DNA of 64,000 bases, taken from positions 21,136 through 85,135 of the forward strand of contig NZ_NEGK01000013.1 of assembly GCF_002135435.1 (NCBI RefSeq). Direction: 5' to 3'. The notes beneath the pieces were generated by a model. It made no database searches. It was not told where the DNA came from and saw only the letters and a list, made by a program, of their open reading frames with translations. Below, in pieces: positions 56,592 through 63,500 of this stretch. The first letter of the stretch is position 1. Each line of letters begins with the position of its first letter. Both the position numbers and the translations under genes were made by a program. This DNA comes from Acinetobacter sp. ANC 3813. GTDB lineage: Bacteria; Pseudomonadota; Gammaproteobacteria; Pseudomonadales; Moraxellaceae.

Positions 56592-57673
56592 TTCTGATCT
56601 GCCTGATTAAGGTTTTTTGTAGCATTGTCAATATCATTTAAAAATTCTGCTGTTAACAAGCTTTCGTCAATTTCAAGTTTACCATTTTTGCGGAAGATAC
56701 GTCGTCCTATAAGATGGCGAGCAATGCTCAATGAAACGTCCCTGTTACGACTGCTTACTTTTTTGAAACCATTGAGCACACCTTTACTGATTGAAATATT
56801 GTCAGAGATGTTATGTGTATTGGATGCATATATAAAAAAGTCTTCACTCTTTTCAGGAAAAACACGCTTGGCTATATTTCCAAGTAAAACATCATTATTA
56901 TTTTTCAAGCAGTCAGATACATAAGCGTGGGTTTCCATTAGTTTCTTATCAACTTCATCCTGAATCATCATAAGCTTTTCAGGATTCTCATCAGGGATAT
57001 GACTAAACTCTTCTTTTACAAAGTCTTCAACCGCTGTCTTAAGCTTCTGTGTTTCTTCTTTAGCTGCATTTGCATCAACAATACAACCAATAAAACTCTG
57101 AAAATAGTCCCTGACTTCATCAGCATGACCTTTCTTAAAACGAATATATCTGTTGGAAATATCTTCTAACCATTCTGAAATGTTAATAGTCGCTCCAATA
57201 TGTAATTTATCAATATCCAATATTTCACGAACAACAAAGTTTAATTCACCATCAACATCAGTTCCCTTGGTCTTGTTAATTACAGCAACAGCCAGTCTGA
57301 TCTGAGCCATAGATTCATACTCAAAAAAGACTAAATATCCTCCATTAATCCTTTTATCCTTCGTTAGGATTGATTCAAAATGCTGTGCAAGCTGTTTTGT
57401 CATTTCAACAAAATCTGAACAATCCACAATCTCATCATAGAAATCTTTTAACTTTTGCTCAAAAGCTGGTAATGCTGAAGTATCGTCATTCAATGCGAAT
57501 TCGCCAACATAAAGATTCGCTTTAGCAAACATTCGTATGAGGCCAACAGCTAACTCTGCATCCAGCTTTGATACATCATTTTCTTCATTTTTAATATTCG
57601 AAATGATTATATCTTGACCATCATCAGCTTTAGCCCTGCGTATCTCATGAATAATAATGTGTTGGATTCCCAT
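56588..57673 (-). CDS. NA37/YejK-like nucleoid-associated domain protein
   Basis: A 361-residue cytosolic protein related to the nucleoid-associated NdpA/YejK (NA37) family. The match is seen in its start IQHIIIHEIRRAKADDG, the LAQHFESILTKDKRINGGYL segment, the VFFEYESMAQIRLAVAVIN strand region and the KKGHADEVRDYFQSFIGCI block, which corresponds to the conserved mid-domain. Chromosomal YejK copies stand alone. Here the gene is coupled to two membrane-protein genes in an island, so it may be a dedicated nucleic-acid-binding sensor. The YejK assignment is from wording and length. Confidence 0.75.
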   Translation of the reverse strand: MGIQHIIIHEIRRAKADDGQDIIISNIKNEENDVSKLDAELAVGLIRMFAKANLYVGEFALNDDTSALPAFEQKLKDFYDEIVDCSDFVEMTKQLAQHFESILTKDKRINGGYLVFFEYESMAQIRLAVAVINKTKGTDVDGELNFVVREILDIDKLHIGATINISEWLEDISNRYIRFKKGHADEVRDYFQSFIGCIVDANAAKEETQKLKTAVEDFVKEEFSHIPDENPEKLMMIQDEVDKKLMETHAYVSDCLKNNNDVLLGNIAKRVFPEKSEDFFIYASNTHNISDNISISKGVLNGFKKVSSRNRDVSLSIARHLIGRRIFRKNGKLEIDESLLTAEFLNDIDNATKNLNQADQK

Positions 57674-57785
57674 TCTACCCTCAAAAAAACATATTGAAAT
57701 TATTAGGTTTTATGCATGCACTTATACCATTTTAACAAAACTATTTAAATAACTGTGTTAGGTAAAGCGACATATCTTTTCGTAC

Positions 57786-57815
57786 AAAAAAGCCCAATCA
57801 CTGATTGAGCCTTTC
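57786..57815 (-). terminator. Terminator of the 532-residue gene
   Basis: On the minus strand AAAGGCTCAAT folds with ATTGGGCTTT (two G-U pairs) around a short loop and is followed by six T. It separates the 532-residue gene from the NA37 operon, which therefore has its own promoter in 57674-57785. Confidence 0.7.
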
Positions 57816-57834
57816 ACGCTATGCTAAATTAGAT

Positions 57835-59433
57835 TTAGTTATTTTGGTCCGTACCGGATTTATTTTTCCCACTATCTTGACTAGAGGTAGAAGGGGCAAT
57901 TGTACCTTTCAGAGTCTTGATTAAATCAGTTGTCACTTTGGTCTGCTCTATTAGACTTTTCACCATATCCCCATCAGGCGGTAAAGACTTTTCAGTTTCA
58001 TATAAGTTTTTACCAAAATATTTATCAGCTAGTTTAGCCTTCAAGTCTCTAATTTCTTTACTATCCCAACCATTAGTGTAGCTTGCTAAAGCAATCAATT
58101 CACCTTCCGTTTGCTTTGCTTGGTTAGCAATTCGTCTATGTTTTTCTCCCTCTTTAGCTAAATAAAAACCAAAAATAAAGAAAGTAATAATAAAAGGAAT
58201 TTTCCCTAAAATTTTATCCGTATTAATTAAATTTTTAACAATATAATTATTTTCTGGAAATAAAAATAAAGCAATTAAACAAATCAATGATATAATTGAA
58301 AAAATTCCAAAAATTAATAGTGTAAAAAATCTAAACCATGTAGCTATTAATATCTCTTGACTATATAATTTTGAATAAACTTTTACAGCATCAGTATTTT
58401 TTACATCTTCAGAATACTGTAATACAGCATTTTTCTCTTTTTCTAGCTGTGTAACATAATTTTTGGCCAATGATAATTCACTACGAATATCATTTTTTAC
58501 TTTATCCATTAATGAAAAGCTTTCACCGAGAGATGATTCATATCCTTCTATAATTAGGTTCTCTAGTTCTTTTAAATTATCTATCTCTTTAATTTTACTT
58601 GTAAGTTTTTTTGATAGCTCACTTATTTCCTTAGATTTCTCATTAATTTCCTTAGATTGCTGATATTTATATGTAGCTCCCCAAAAATAATCATTACTCC
58701 AACTATTTCTAGGACCAACAAAACTCATAGCATTTAAAACATCATAAAATGCATGTATTAGCTCAATACTATCTTGGCTACCTCTATCACTAAAGAAACC
58801 TAAAAAAGTTTCGGTTTTATCAGCAAATTTTTTCAAATAGTCTAACGGCAAAATTATAAAAAACTTATACTTTTCTCTATTTTTAAAAAAACTATTAATT
58901 ATCCTAATATTATTTAATGTTTTATTTATTTCAAGATTATCACTTCCATCATCTGTTTGAATAAAAAGCGTTTCCAACTTTAATAAATTATTTTCAATAT
59001 TTATAAGAGGCTCAATTTTTTCATAATAATTAGCATATTCAGTTAGCTTATTATCAACATCCCCTCTTATTATGGAAGTCAACTCATCCACAATATTATT
59101 AATTTCTTTTTTAAAAGAAAAATTAAATAAAAAATTATTATCTTTTAACACAGCATTATAATCAGATAAAATTTTCTCAATTTCTAATATTTTTGACATT
59201 ACTAAATTCTTATTTTCATCATCTATAAACCTTCTACTTATTTTAAAGCAATGATCAATTTCATATATTTTTTCATTTATAAAGTTTTCTACATTAAAAC
59301 TATTTTTATCTTCCTCATTGAACTTCTCACTTTTTAAATTCTCAATATTTTTACTAACAAGTCTTAAATTTCTAAATAAACTTTCAAATTCTGGATTTTC
59401 ATTGCCAGTCTCTATTCCAACATTATGAGCCAT
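57835..59433 (-). CDS. Coiled-coil membrane protein, 532 aa
   Basis: No family recognised. A long helical, Lys/Glu/Asn-rich region (about 1-365) contains heptad-like stretches (SKEINEKSKEISELSKKLTS). Two membrane helices follow at about 370-395 and 410-430. The tail is cytosolic: EGEKHRRIANQAKQTEGELI, then SYTNGWDSKEIRDLKAKLAD, KYFGKN, and a low-complexity end rich in Ser, Thr, Gly and Lys. The RRIANQ-to-YFG tail pattern recurs, from memory, in membrane proteins of phages and defence islands, but this is unverified. GC is very low. It is adjacent to, but separately terminated from, the NA37 operon. Confidence 0.72.
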   Translation of the reverse strand: MAHNVGIETGNENPEFESLFRNLRLVSKNIENLKSEKFNEEDKNSFNVENFINEKIYEIDHCFKISRRFIDDENKNLVMSKILEIEKILSDYNAVLKDNNFLFNFSFKKEINNIVDELTSIIRGDVDNKLTEYANYYEKIEPLINIENNLLKLETLFIQTDDGSDNLEINKTLNNIRIINSFFKNREKYKFFIILPLDYLKKFADKTETFLGFFSDRGSQDSIELIHAFYDVLNAMSFVGPRNSWSNDYFWGATYKYQQSKEINEKSKEISELSKKLTSKIKEIDNLKELENLIIEGYESSLGESFSLMDKVKNDIRSELSLAKNYVTQLEKEKNAVLQYSEDVKNTDAVKVYSKLYSQEILIATWFRFFTLLIFGIFSIISLICLIALFLFPENNYIVKNLINTDKILGKIPFIITFFIFGFYLAKEGEKHRRIANQAKQTEGELIALASYTNGWDSKEIRDLKAKLADKYFGKNLYETEKSLPPDGDMVKSLIEQTKVTTDLIKTLKGTIAPSTSSQDSGKNKSGTDQNN

Positions 59434-59640
59434 TATTATTAATACCTTTTACATTCCCCGTGATCTCAAATCAATTTGACCTAATCACAAAAAAAACTAA
59501 GCCATTGTACCAAAAGGGAAAAATTACTCTACAAAAATCCATAAAATGTTGATGGAATATCCTATTTTGTTTGTATCGCTAGAAGGCTATTTAATTCATA
59601 ACAAACTCATGTTCACTGCTGAGTTCTATTTTTGAACATA

Positions 59641-59665
59641 AAAAAGCCACATCTAGAGATGTGGC
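59641..59665 (-). terminator. Terminator of the DUF932 gene
   Basis: GCCACATCT (59646-59654) pairs with AGATGTGGC (59657-59665), and on the minus strand a run of T follows the stem. It lies about 80 bp beyond the DUF932 stop codon. Confidence 0.8.
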
Positions 59666-59747
59666 AAAGAGGTGTCATTAATAAAGGGATATAGAGGATC
59701 ATACTAATCACATACCCAAACTGTAAGATTTAAACATTAAGCTAAAC

Positions 59748-60785
59748 TTAAATGGCCAATCGTAAGGCCAATTCCAGTCCGCGCTGCTTGAGTCCTGCTC
59801 CTGCACCGAACCATGCAGAATCCAGTCGATGATCTTGACTCATAGCACGACGCTCATGATCCACAAATTCAGTAATTGAACAGAGTAAGCCATAAGCTGT
59901 ATCTTTAGCTGAGGCAAGATCTGCTCCCCGCCCCTGACCATTAAACATATTCATGGCTTTGCTCATAGCACGTGCATTCGGTTCAGTCTTGTTTGTCGCT
60001 GGATTGGCTTGAGATGCGACATTACGGTAAAACTGGATAATGTTTTCTTCCTGATCCTGACTGCCGAAGCTGGTGTTGTTAAACACAGCATCAAAATAGG
60101 CAGCGGCTTCACCCTGGGTGACTTTACGCTGGCTGAGTTGTTTCATTTCATACATATGTTCATCCCATGTTCGTACTGAAATTCCCAGCTGCTGTTTGAT
60201 CTTATCTGCATCAAAGCGAGTACTGTGTGGAACTTTAACAACGCCAGCACTGCTGCTCTGTCCTTTGAGAGCGATGGCTAAAGTGTTATTGCAGACCACA
60301 CGGATAGAGGTAAATTGCGCTGTCGTCGCCAATGTTCCGTCACAAGCCGTTGCAAGAAGAATATAGCCATTGCTGACATCCTTGCCCTTCAGTGCTGTAC
60401 TTTGTCCGGTACGTGCCAATGCCCAGAACTTCTTACCGCCTTTCAGTACACCTGCGGTTTCCAATTCAAAGCCTGATTGTTCAGTGAGGTCTCGGTAAAA
60501 CTCCAGAATCTCTTTGGGCTGAACTTCCTGATAACGTTGGCTGACCACAGATAGCGGTGCATGGGTATCAGAGCGGTACAAGACCCGTTGTTCTTCATAA
60601 GGCATGATGATACTTTGCCCGCGTTCGTTTTGCACCATATAGCTGACATTGGAGGATTCAATCCGCCAATCCATGCCGGCCTGCTGTGCCCAGACTTCAA
60701 TCGGCTGATTATGCGTGAGTCGGTTGCCGAGGCCATGCCAAGGGGTTTGACCGACATAAGCCATTTGTTCAATTTGATGCGCCAT
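59748..60785 (-). CDS. DUF932 (phage/plasmid-like) protein
   Basis: A 345-residue protein of the DUF932 family common on plasmids, phages and integrative elements. Marks are the start MAYVGQTPWHGLGNRL, VSQRYQEVQPKEILEFYRDL, and FWALARTGQSTALKG with IRVVCNNTLAIAL. It ends SITEFVDHERRAMSQDHRL and AWFGAGAGLKQRGLELAL. The family's role is unknown, possibly in DNA maintenance. The ATG at 60785 has AGGAA eight bases upstream; the longer frame to 60878 is not supported. GC is higher than the preceding cluster, so this part has another origin. Confidence 0.88.
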   Translation of the reverse strand: MAHQIEQMAYVGQTPWHGLGNRLTHNQPIEVWAQQAGMDWRIESSNVSYMVQNERGQSIIMPYEEQRVLYRSDTHAPLSVVSQRYQEVQPKEILEFYRDLTEQSGFELETAGVLKGGKKFWALARTGQSTALKGKDVSNGYILLATACDGTLATTAQFTSIRVVCNNTLAIALKGQSSSAGVVKVPHSTRFDADKIKQQLGISVRTWDEHMYEMKQLSQRKVTQGEAAAYFDAVFNNTSFGSQDQEENIIQFYRNVASQANPATNKTEPNARAMSKAMNMFNGQGRGADLASAKDTAYGLLCSITEFVDHERRAMSQDHRLDSAWFGAGAGLKQRGLELALRLAI

Positions 60786-60844
60786 AGTAAAGATTCCTGA
60801 AATTGATTGAATAAAATATTTAGAAGTAATGAGCCATAAAGCGG

Positions 60845-61147
60845 TTAAGGCTTGGCCCAAGCAAAATGCTGCCGACAACCCAAACAGAGATATTGATCTG
60901 CTTGGTTGTAATAGGCTTCAAAGCAGTATTGACTGACAACCACCAGCACACCGCCGATTACGACACCCACAGCTGCACCTGCCGCAGGTGAAAGGCCGGC
61001 CTTCTTGGCGAGCCTTGCTCCAAGCAAAGCCATTTGTGCAGGCGAGATGCAGCGCTGCAGCTGTTCAAAGTAATTTGAGTTTGAGTTTCCAGATGCTGTC
61101 TGTTTGACATTACCCGACTTGCAGTAGGGACATTGAATTAAGGACAC
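60845..61147 (-). CDS. Small zinc-ribbon membrane protein
   Basis: A 100-residue protein beginning at a GTG (61147) with AAGGAAT seven bases upstream. An N-terminal IQCPYCKSGNVKQTAS zinc-ribbon half and a C-terminal YLCLGCRQHFAW half give two CxxC pairs. Between them lies a hydrophobic segment (about 61-80, AAVGVVIGGVLVVVSQYCF), so the two zinc knuckles meet only if the segment is a hairpin or the fold is intramolecular. It is found beside DUF932 and may be its partner. Function unknown. Confidence 0.65.
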   Translation of the reverse strand: MSLIQCPYCKSGNVKQTASGNSNSNYFEQLQRCISPAQMALLGARLAKKAGLSPAAGAAVGVVIGGVLVVVSQYCFEAYYNQADQYLCLGCRQHFAWAKP

Positions 61148-61200
61148 GGTATATTCCTTGTAGATGAGTTCAGCTCTAGAGCTCTGAGTGCAGCAGGTAT

Positions 61201-61232
61201 AAAAAAACCGCATCCCTTTAGGACGCGGTTTA
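61201..61232 (-). terminator. Terminator after the lipoprotein gene
   Basis: AAACCGCGTCC folds with GGATGCGGTTT on the minus strand (one G-U pair), followed by seven T. It ends the run of small exported genes upstream (62529-61269). Confidence 0.85.
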
Positions 61233-61268
61233 GTCAGTTCTAGAATTAAAGTTTAGATTGAAACGCGC

Positions 61269-61649
61269 TTAGTTAAAGCTGTAGCTCGCTGTTCCCTGTT
61301 CCGTTTCAACATCCACGCGCACGACATTATCATAACCACAGCCGGTTAATTTCAGCCTTAAGCGCAAGCCCATTTTAAAGTGCTGCGGGTATTCCAGCGA
61401 TCTGCGATAGCCTTCATAACTGCATTCCCCGTTATTAATTAAAACGTTGGTGACATTAATCGGATCTGCACTGTTGGAACGAATCGTCAATACCGTAGCG
61501 GATTGATTTTGCGCATACCAGTTACTGGTATCTTTGACATCGAGTTCTACCGTAAATGTATTTGGATCTAGGCCAGAGTTACACCCGCTCAACAACATCC
61601 CTGTCGTTGCAGTCACTGCGAGTAGAATGGGTTTAAAAAATTGCTTCAT
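61269..61649 (-). CDS. Putative lipoprotein, 126 aa
   Basis: The signal peptide ends in the lipobox LLSGCNSG, so the mature protein should be lipid-anchored at Cys23. The mature part is short and beta-rich (SATVLTIRSNSADPINVTNV), with a Cys pair (NGECSYEG, LTGCGYDN) that may form a disulfide. Placed after two other exported small proteins with gaps of 10-18 bp, it is probably in one operon. No family recognised. Assembly on the cell envelope is inferred. Confidence 0.72.
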   Translation of the reverse strand: MKQFFKPILLAVTATTGMLLSGCNSGLDPNTFTVELDVKDTSNWYAQNQSATVLTIRSNSADPINVTNVLINNGECSYEGYRRSLEYPQHFKMGLRLRLKLTGCGYDNVVRVDVETEQGTASYSFN

Positions 61650-61659
61650 AAATTTATCC

Positions 61660-62244
61660 TCAGCAGTAGTTATAGCTCACGCCATAATCGCCCGTATTTA
61701 AATCAATACTGACCAGATGAATTTCACAGTCTGTACCATTATCAAATTTATAAACGTAGTAACGATTACCCGCCTGCTCCGATTCCAGTGCTCCGTGTTC
61801 CTGCAAGCTGAAGTCTTTCACTGATTTGCCTGTATCTTTTGCGGCTTTGGCGAAGACATAGCGTTGATACTTGTCTATGTTGTCCTGCTCAAACTGAGGC
61901 AGTTCGTCATAAGGCAGCATCGACAATAAGGTATCGACAGACTTTAAGTTTTTATCAAACTCAAAGCTGAGCAGCTCAGGTTCATGAGCTGATGGACTCA
62001 GACTCTTGCTTCCCGTGGTCAGTTCTTTGACATCGATCCCATCCACTTCTACCGCTGCAATCTCGGTGGATGTTGCTTCTGAACTGGCAGATTCCAATGG
62101 CTGTGCAGAGCTGGCCTCCGAAGTACTAGCCGCTTGAACAGTTTTTTCAGATACGTGTTTGAGGCTAAAGAAATAGAAGCCTGCGATGCTGATCAGGGTC
62201 AGGGCTAAGATTGCCGCCAAGCCCAATATGGTTTTTTGGTTCAT
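61660..62244 (-). CDS. Hypothetical membrane-anchored protein, 194 aa
   Basis: An N-terminal hydrophobic segment (GLAAILALTLISIAGFYFFS) acts as a signal anchor. A Ser/Thr/Ala/Glu-rich linker (about 38-70) follows, then a C-terminal domain of about 90 residues with two Cys (CEIHLVSIDLNTGDYGVSYN, then C). The C-terminal pattern YVYKFDNGTDCEIHLVSIDL may be a small periplasmic beta domain. The gene lies 18 bp after the 88-residue gene and 10 bp before the lipoprotein gene, in one operon. No family recognised. Confidence 0.68.
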   Translation of the reverse strand: MNQKTILGLAAILALTLISIAGFYFFSLKHVSEKTVQAASTSEASSAQPLESASSEATSTEIAAVEVDGIDVKELTTGSKSLSPSAHEPELLSFEFDKNLKSVDTLLSMLPYDELPQFEQDNIDKYQRYVFAKAAKDTGKSVKDFSLQEHGALESEQAGNRYYVYKFDNGTDCEIHLVSIDLNTGDYGVSYNYC

Positions 62245-62262
62245 CTCAAATGCTCCCCGTCT

Positions 62263-62529
62263 TTAGTTGGGTACAGTGACTTGACCATTCTGAGCATTAA
62301 AGTGAACAAAGCGCGGACAGCCACCCTGAAAGTTCACGGTGAAATTACGCCAACCACGGTTGCCAGGATTGGTTTTATACATGCACTGATACACCCCGCC
62401 ACCCAAATTTCGAGCTTTAACAAAATAGGCTTCACTGGCTTGCGCAAACCAGCCCGCCTGCGCCCATGACGCGCCTGCAAGCAGTGAAGAAATCAGGGCA
62501 GTTTTTAGGAAAGTTTTTAACATAGTCAT
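62263..62529 (-). CDS. Small secreted protein, 88 aa
   Basis: First gene of a leftward run of exported small proteins. A signal peptide ends at AGASWAQAGWF. The mature part (about 62 residues) is aromatic and has two Cys (GVYQCMYKTNPGNRGWRNFT, GGCPRFVHF), likely a disulfide. AGAG precedes the ATG at 62529; an ATG two codons later is also possible. No family recognised. It may be a periplasmic or secreted cofactor of the two downstream genes. Confidence 0.65.
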   Translation of the reverse strand: MTMLKTFLKTALISSLLAGASWAQAGWFAQASEAYFVKARNLGGGVYQCMYKTNPGNRGWRNFTVNFQGGCPRFVHFNAQNGQVTVPN

Positions 62530-62744
62530 TTTCTCTTTTTACAGGCATCACCGGTCTTCAGCAGATCCAGTGTCCCCCATGCAATATTTGTTGGAATGAA
62601 TATCTAAGTTTTTGAATTTTTTATAGACGATAAAGCGTACAGATCTACTTAGCTCAAAACAGCATTAGAGATTCATCTTCATATCGGTAATATGTATTTG
62701 AAAAAGTTTTATTCTTAAAAAGTCACAGACACAGCTATGCGCAA

Positions 62745-62765
62745 CAGCACAGCACAGCACAGCAC
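62745..62765. repeat. Short tandem CAGCA repeat
   Basis: Four perfect copies of CAGCA occupy 62745-62764, followed by C. Length is only about 20 bp. It lies in the non-coding right end of the island. It could be an iteron-like site or simple slippage. Confidence 0.5.
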
Positions 62766-62904
62766 GCGGCCTAATAACCAATCGGCACGAATATGGAAAA
62801 AGAAAAATACAAAAGACGAGAATAATTTAAGCGCATGGCATGCTCCTAGATGATATAGAAGTTCTACCAAATCACTGTCAAATGATGGTGGCAGAACGAG
62901 AAAG

Positions 62905-63097
62905 GGTTGACAGACCAGTCATCTAGGAACCGGCACGCCCGAAGGCGTCCCTCCCCCGTCCTACCGCAACGCTGGAGGGACGAACGAGTTCGCCACCAAA
63001 AAATTACTTTTTTGATGTTCTAGATGAAAACGGTCTGTCAAAACCGACTGACGATGTAGGTCAGCCGGCTAAGGATAATCTGCACGCTATAGAGCGT
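62905..63097. ncRNA. GC-rich, strongly folded non-coding element near the right end
   Basis: Between the small secreted genes and the att site no protein gene is seen, but the DNA folds strongly. TTGACAGACC (62907-62916) pairs with GGTCTGTCAA (63032-63041), then CATCTAG (62920-62926) pairs with CTAGATG (63020-63026). Inside are CGTCCCTCC/GGAGGGACG (62946-62954 with 62974-62982) and smaller stems CGCC/GGCG and CGAA/TTCG. Beyond lie CTGAC/GTCAG (63048-63064) and ACGCT/AGCGT (63084-63097). The inner part is much richer in G and C than its surroundings. Strand is undecided. Possible readings are a structured RNA (C4-like or other), an origin of transfer or replication, or a regulatory leader. Confidence 0.45.
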
Positions 63098-63245
63098 CAA
63101 GCAAGCTAAGCGAATGAATAGTGAAAATATTTAGAATTATGAAATGTTTGAATAAGAATATAGTTAGATTTAAATACAGTTTTTTAAACTACATTCCTTA
63201 ATCTTCTAAATACGGCTAAAAGAAGCCAATCCAATCCAAAATTTG

Positions 63246-63269
63246 ATGAGGGGTAGGTTGTGGGGTAAA
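63246..63269 (+). repeat. 24-bp direct repeat near right end
   Basis: Identical in sequence and orientation to 29501-29524 near the left end. It sits 48 bp inside the right att core. It is a candidate integrase or excisionase arm site, or a relic of another integrase leader. Confidence 0.6.
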
Positions 63270-63281
63270 ACCATAGACAAA

Positions 63282-63313
63282 AAATAAGCCCTTGTAAAAA
63301 CAAGGGCTTATTT
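63282..63313 (-). terminator. Terminator of tRNA-Ser copy 2, supplied by the island
   Basis: AAATAAGCCCTTG (63282-63294) is perfectly complementary to CAAGGGCTTATTT (63301-63313). It lies just beyond the tRNA 3' end on the minus strand and replaces the original terminator now stranded at 29332-29363. Confidence 0.85.
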
Positions 63314-63317
63314 AAAT

Positions 63318-63334
63318 ATTTGGCGGAAGCGGTG
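63318..63334. repeat. Right attachment site of the island (3' end of tRNA-Ser copy 2)
   Basis: The 17-bp core identical to 29366-29382. Here it forms the 3' end of the complete tRNA-Ser, so the insertion left that gene intact. Confidence 0.85.
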
Positions 63335-63411
63335 AGATTCGAACTCACGGAGGGGTATAAGCCCTCGTCGGTTTTCAAGACCGGTGCATTAAACCGCTCT
63401 GCCACGCTTCC
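63321..63411 (-). tRNA. tRNA-Ser(UGA), copy 2, the island's target
   Basis: A 91-nt class II tRNA, identical to the copy at 29083-29173, with anticodon UGA and encoded CCA. Its 3' end faces the island and coincides with the right att core. The two copies probably stood in tandem about 190 bp apart before the island entered. Confidence 0.97.
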
Positions 63412-63500
63412 ATGTGCGCCATCATACGGAGCTTTTCCAATGATGACAAGAAAAAATTACAACTAAGCCTTTCAAATGAATATTGTTTCACCAAAAAGCC

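Larger units (their letters stand above)
29366..63334. mobile_element. Integrated genomic island in tRNA-Ser(UGA), about 34 kb
   Basis: The element is bounded by the 17-bp repeats at 29366-29382 and 63318-63334. Its right end rebuilds a complete tRNA-Ser and supplies a new terminator at 63282-63313. It carries a P4-type integrase at the left end, an aromatic-degradation cluster, two degenerate insertion sequences, AlpA and Gp2-like genes, an NA37/membrane-protein operon, DUF932 and small exported proteins. No relaxase, type IV secretion or phage structural genes were seen, so it is likely to be non-conjugative or mobilised in trans. The integrase sits at the end away from the intact tRNA, which is less usual. 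Mosaic base composition (very AT-rich at 39.8-42.1 and 54.7-59.5 kb) supports transfer. Confidence 0.85.

Noticed and set aside
62745..62765. CRISPR or minisatellite array
   Set aside because: Only four 5-bp copies with no spacers; no CRISPR-like repeats were seen anywhere in the window.
63184..63405. 73-residue minus-strand reading frame over tRNA-Ser copy 2
   Set aside because: It runs through the tRNA and its flanks and has no ribosome site or protein-like composition.
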